6,262 bases of DNA from assembly GCA_934149245.1 (NCBI GenBank), contig CAKPER010000060.1, positions 1 through 6,262 on the forward strand, in the 5' to 3' direction. Positions 4,995-6,262 of the stretch are shown here, in pieces. Source of the stretch: an uncultured Bacilli bacterium. GTDB lineage: Bacteria; Bacillota_I; Bacilli_A; RF39; UBA660. The translations under genes were made by a program, and so were the position numbers. The stretch's first letter is position 1. Every line of letters starts with the position of its first letter. The notes under the pieces are model-generated. The model worked only from the letters and a program-made list of their open reading frames with translations. It was not told the DNA's origin and ran no database searches.

Positions 4995-5652
4995 GATATT
5001 TTTCCTTTCTCATGTTTGTTAGTTTTATCTGCATTTCTCTTCGGTATTTAGCTATATTAGCATGATGTCCTGATAATAATACCTCAGGAACTTTTAATCC
5101 TCTATACTCTGCTGGCTTTGTGTAGACGGGATAATCTAATAAGCCATCATCATTAAATGATTCACTAGCTAAACTTTCTTTATTTATAACGCCATCTATC
5201 AAACGTACTACAGCATCTGTTATAGCCATTGCTGGGATTTCTCCTCCAGTTAAAATAAAGTTTCCTATAGATATTTCCTGATCCACTATAGTTTTAATTC
5301 TCTCATCAAAGCCTTCATAATGTCCACATAATAATATTATGTGATGATATTTTAATAAATTACTGGCTTTCCTTTGATTAAATGTTTGCCCTGATGGTGT
5401 CAACATTATCACATGAGTATCGTCCTCTCTTAGATCTTCAATAGCTCTAAATATGGGTTCACACATCAAAACCATACCAGCACCTCCACCGTAAGAATAA
5501 TCATCAACTTGTTTATTCTTAAAGGGCGAGTAATCTCTTATATCATGAATATTAATTGTAACTTTTTCTTTAGTTATTGCTCTTTTTATGATGGACTCAT
5601 GTAGAAAACCATCAAACATATTAGGAAACAAAGTTAAAATATCAATTTTCAT
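4987..5652 (-). CDS. trmD: tRNA (guanine-N1)-methyltransferase TrmD
   Basis: TrmD is a SPOUT-class methyltransferase that uses S-adenosylmethionine to make m1G37 next to the anticodon, preventing +1 frameshifting. The 221 residues are slightly short but complete. Visible motifs are ILTLFPNMF (4-12), DDYSYGGGAGMVL (50-62), LTPSGQTFNQ (84-93), and the knot/SAM loop LLCGHYEGFDERI (107-119) with IGNFILTGGE (129-138). R150 corresponds to E. coli Arg154. GLLDYPVYTKP (170-180) and VLLSGHHANI (191-200) complete the tRNA-binding C-terminal part. The catalytic Asp (E. coli D169, in EDSF) appears as Glu164 in SESF, with one residue deleted before it. The start codon abuts the rimM stop with no gap, and AAAAGG sits inside rimM, so translation is likely coupled. 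Unlike the frequent rpsP-rimM-trmD-rplS order, rplS does not follow. Confidence 0.97.
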   Translation of the reverse strand: MKIDILTLFPNMFDGFLHESIIKRAITKEKVTINIHDIRDYSPFKNKQVDDYSYGGGAGMVLMCEPIFRAIEDLREDDTHVIMLTPSGQTFNQRKASNLLKYHHIILLCGHYEGFDERIKTIVDQEISIGNFILTGGEIPAMAITDAVVRLIDGVINKESLASESFNDDGLLDYPVYTKPAEYRGLKVPEVLLSGHHANIAKYRREMQIKLTNMRKEKYHE

Positions 5653-6144
5653 TTAAATCAATCCTTTTATATCTTCAATAATTATCTGTCCTTTTTCTAA
5701 ATCTACATCTAATATTATATCACTAACATAAGGAATTAAACAATCCTTTTCATCAACTTTTACAACTAGTAAATCTTGGGGAGGCCTTTTTCTTATTCCA
5801 ATAACAGTTCCTACTATTTTATTATCTATAATAACGTTAAGATCTATTAAATCTTCATCTAAGTATTCCCCTTTTCCTAAGGCAATATCTTCTCTATCTA
5901 TATAAACACTCTCTCCTTTATATTTAAGTACTTCATTTATATTATTTATAGAAAGTAATGTTATCATATCAAATTGTTTATGATGTCTATAAGAATTTAT
6001 TATTTCCTTTGTTTTTAATTTTCCAATATAAATAGGTATACCTTTTTTAAATACTCTATCTTTAAATTTAAAATCTGATATTATTCTTATTTCACCTTTT
6101 ATACCATGTGTATTTACTATTTTTCCTAAACATATATAATCCAT
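5653..6144 (-). CDS. rimM: 16S rRNA processing / ribosome maturation factor RimM
   Basis: RimM binds ribosomal protein uS19 and the 30S head and assists late small-subunit maturation in the cytoplasm. With the start used here it has 163 residues, the usual size. The N-terminal beta-barrel domain opens with LGKIVNTHGIKGEIRI (6-21), the family signature. The PRC-barrel domain covers about 93-163, with YLDEDLIDLNV (94-104), DLLVVK (124-129), LIPYVSDII (136-144) and a typical end (IIIEDIKGLI). An in-frame ATG four codons earlier (6156) has no ribosome binding site, whereas GAGG lies 6 nt before ATG 6144, so the shorter form is preferred. It is the first gene of the operon and its TAA directly touches the trmD ATG. 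The pairing with trmD is a classic arrangement. Confidence 0.95.
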   Translation of the reverse strand: MDYICLGKIVNTHGIKGEIRIISDFKFKDRVFKKGIPIYIGKLKTKEIINSYRHHKQFDMITLLSINNINEVLKYKGESVYIDREDIALGKGEYLDEDLIDLNVIIDNKIVGTVIGIRKRPPQDLLVVKVDEKDCLIPYVSDIILDVDLEKGQIIIEDIKGLI

Positions 6145-6150
6145 ATTTTT

Positions 6151-6154
6151 CCTC
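6151..6154 (-). promoter_or_regulatory. Shine-Dalgarno deciding the rimM start
   Basis: GAGG (6154-6151) is followed by six A/T bases and ATG 6144-6142. The upstream ATG (6156-6154) shares its G with this element and has only ATGAA before it, so it lacks its own site. Confidence 0.65.
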
Positions 6155-6178
6155 ATTTCATTGTTTTTTTATACAATT

Positions 6179-6206
6179 ATTATATCATGAATATTAATTT
6201 TTGAAA
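6179..6206 (-). promoter_or_regulatory. Extended -10 promoter of the rimM-trmD-orf-murC operon
   Basis: The minus strand shows a perfect -10 TATAAT (6184-6179) with extended -10 TGA directly upstream (6187-6185). The -35 is poor: the best candidate is TTTCAA (6206-6201) at 16 nt. Extended -10 promoters can work without a good -35. Start of transcription would be near 6172, with a leader of about 28 nt. This implies rimM is not dependent on an upstream rpsP promoter. Confidence 0.6.
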
Positions 6207-6262
6207 TGAATATAAAATAAATATTATAAATATTTGTATTCTTCTAAACAAATTTTATAAAT
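6207..6262. repeat. AT-rich end of window with a small inverted repeat
   Basis: AAATATT (6219-6225) and AATATTT (6229-6235) form a 7-bp, AT-only stem with a 3-nt loop. No T-tract or gene end is visible here. Nothing else can be supported in this stretch; the next gene lies beyond the window. Confidence 0.2.

Larger units (their letters stand above)
3129..6187 (-). other. Predicted transcription unit rimM-trmD-orf159-murC
   Basis: Four genes on the minus strand have junctions of 0 nt (rimM/trmD), an 8-nt overlap (trmD/orf159) and 2 nt (orf159/murC). A single promoter lies at about 6179-6187 and the first good terminator at 3129-3164. No room for internal promoters exists between genes, although one inside coding sequence cannot be excluded. 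The unit combines ribosome maturation, tRNA modification, an unknown protein and peptidoglycan precursor synthesis. Confidence 0.75.

Noticed and set aside
6187..6213. Direct repeat ATGAATAT near the rimM promoter as an operator
   Set aside because: Two 8-bp AT-rich copies are expected by chance in this composition, and no regulator is known for this arrangement.
1..6262. CRISPR array, insertion sequence, phage or defence system
   Set aside because: No regularly spaced repeats, transposase, integrase, toxin-antitoxin pair or tRNA-linked attachment site was found; all but one gene are recognisable housekeeping or cell-wall genes.

Overview
The window is chromosomal DNA from a very AT-rich, cell-walled low-GC Gram-positive bacterium (Bacillota, probably class Bacilli or a related gut lineage). 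The evidence is the codon bias towards A/T, AGG/AGGTGAT-type ribosome binding sites, a MurC and a RimM/TrmD pair resembling those of Bacilli, and export signals typical of a single-membrane cell. The standard bacterial code applies: tryptophan is TGG in three genes and no gene contains an in-frame TGA. True Mollicutes are unlikely because peptidoglycan enzymes are present. The species cannot be named from this sequence.

Layout, left to right. (1) Bases 1-1184, minus strand: a D-Ala-D-Ala carboxypeptidase (PBP5/DacA family) whose 3' end lies outside the window, with a strong promoter at 1227-1256. (2) Bases 1424-2110, minus strand: a membrane-anchored glucosaminidase/lysozyme-like cell-wall hydrolase that starts at TTG and has a terminator hairpin containing its own stop codon. 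(3) Bases 2111-2237: a compact divergent promoter region with two back-to-back -35 boxes. (4) Bases 2238-3173, plus strand: a radical SAM protein of the YtqA/MnmL family, linked to wobble-uridine modification of tRNA. (5) Bases 3211-6144, minus strand: a tight four-gene operon, transcribed rimM, trmD, an unrecognised 159-residue protein, murC. The three junctions are 0 nt apart, overlapping by 8 nt, and 2 nt apart. A promoter lies at about 6179-6187, and the likely terminator lies inside the 3' end of the convergent radical SAM gene.

The genes fall into two themes. One is peptidoglycan: precursor synthesis (MurC), stem-peptide trimming (DacA-like) and glycan-strand cleavage (glucosaminidase). 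The other is the translation apparatus: 30S maturation (RimM), tRNA m1G37 (TrmD) and tRNA U34 (MnmL). The operon joins both themes and carries the only gene without a recognisable function.

No CRISPR array, insertion sequence, phage gene, tRNA, rRNA or recognisable riboswitch was seen. No exotic multi-gene system is evident. The most interesting points are the unknown protein between trmD and murC, terminators buried in coding sequence, the symmetrical divergent promoter, and a stand-alone mnmL. The longest stretch without a gene is 1185-1423 (239 bases); it holds the dacA-like promoter, a weak inverted repeat and the tail of a terminator.
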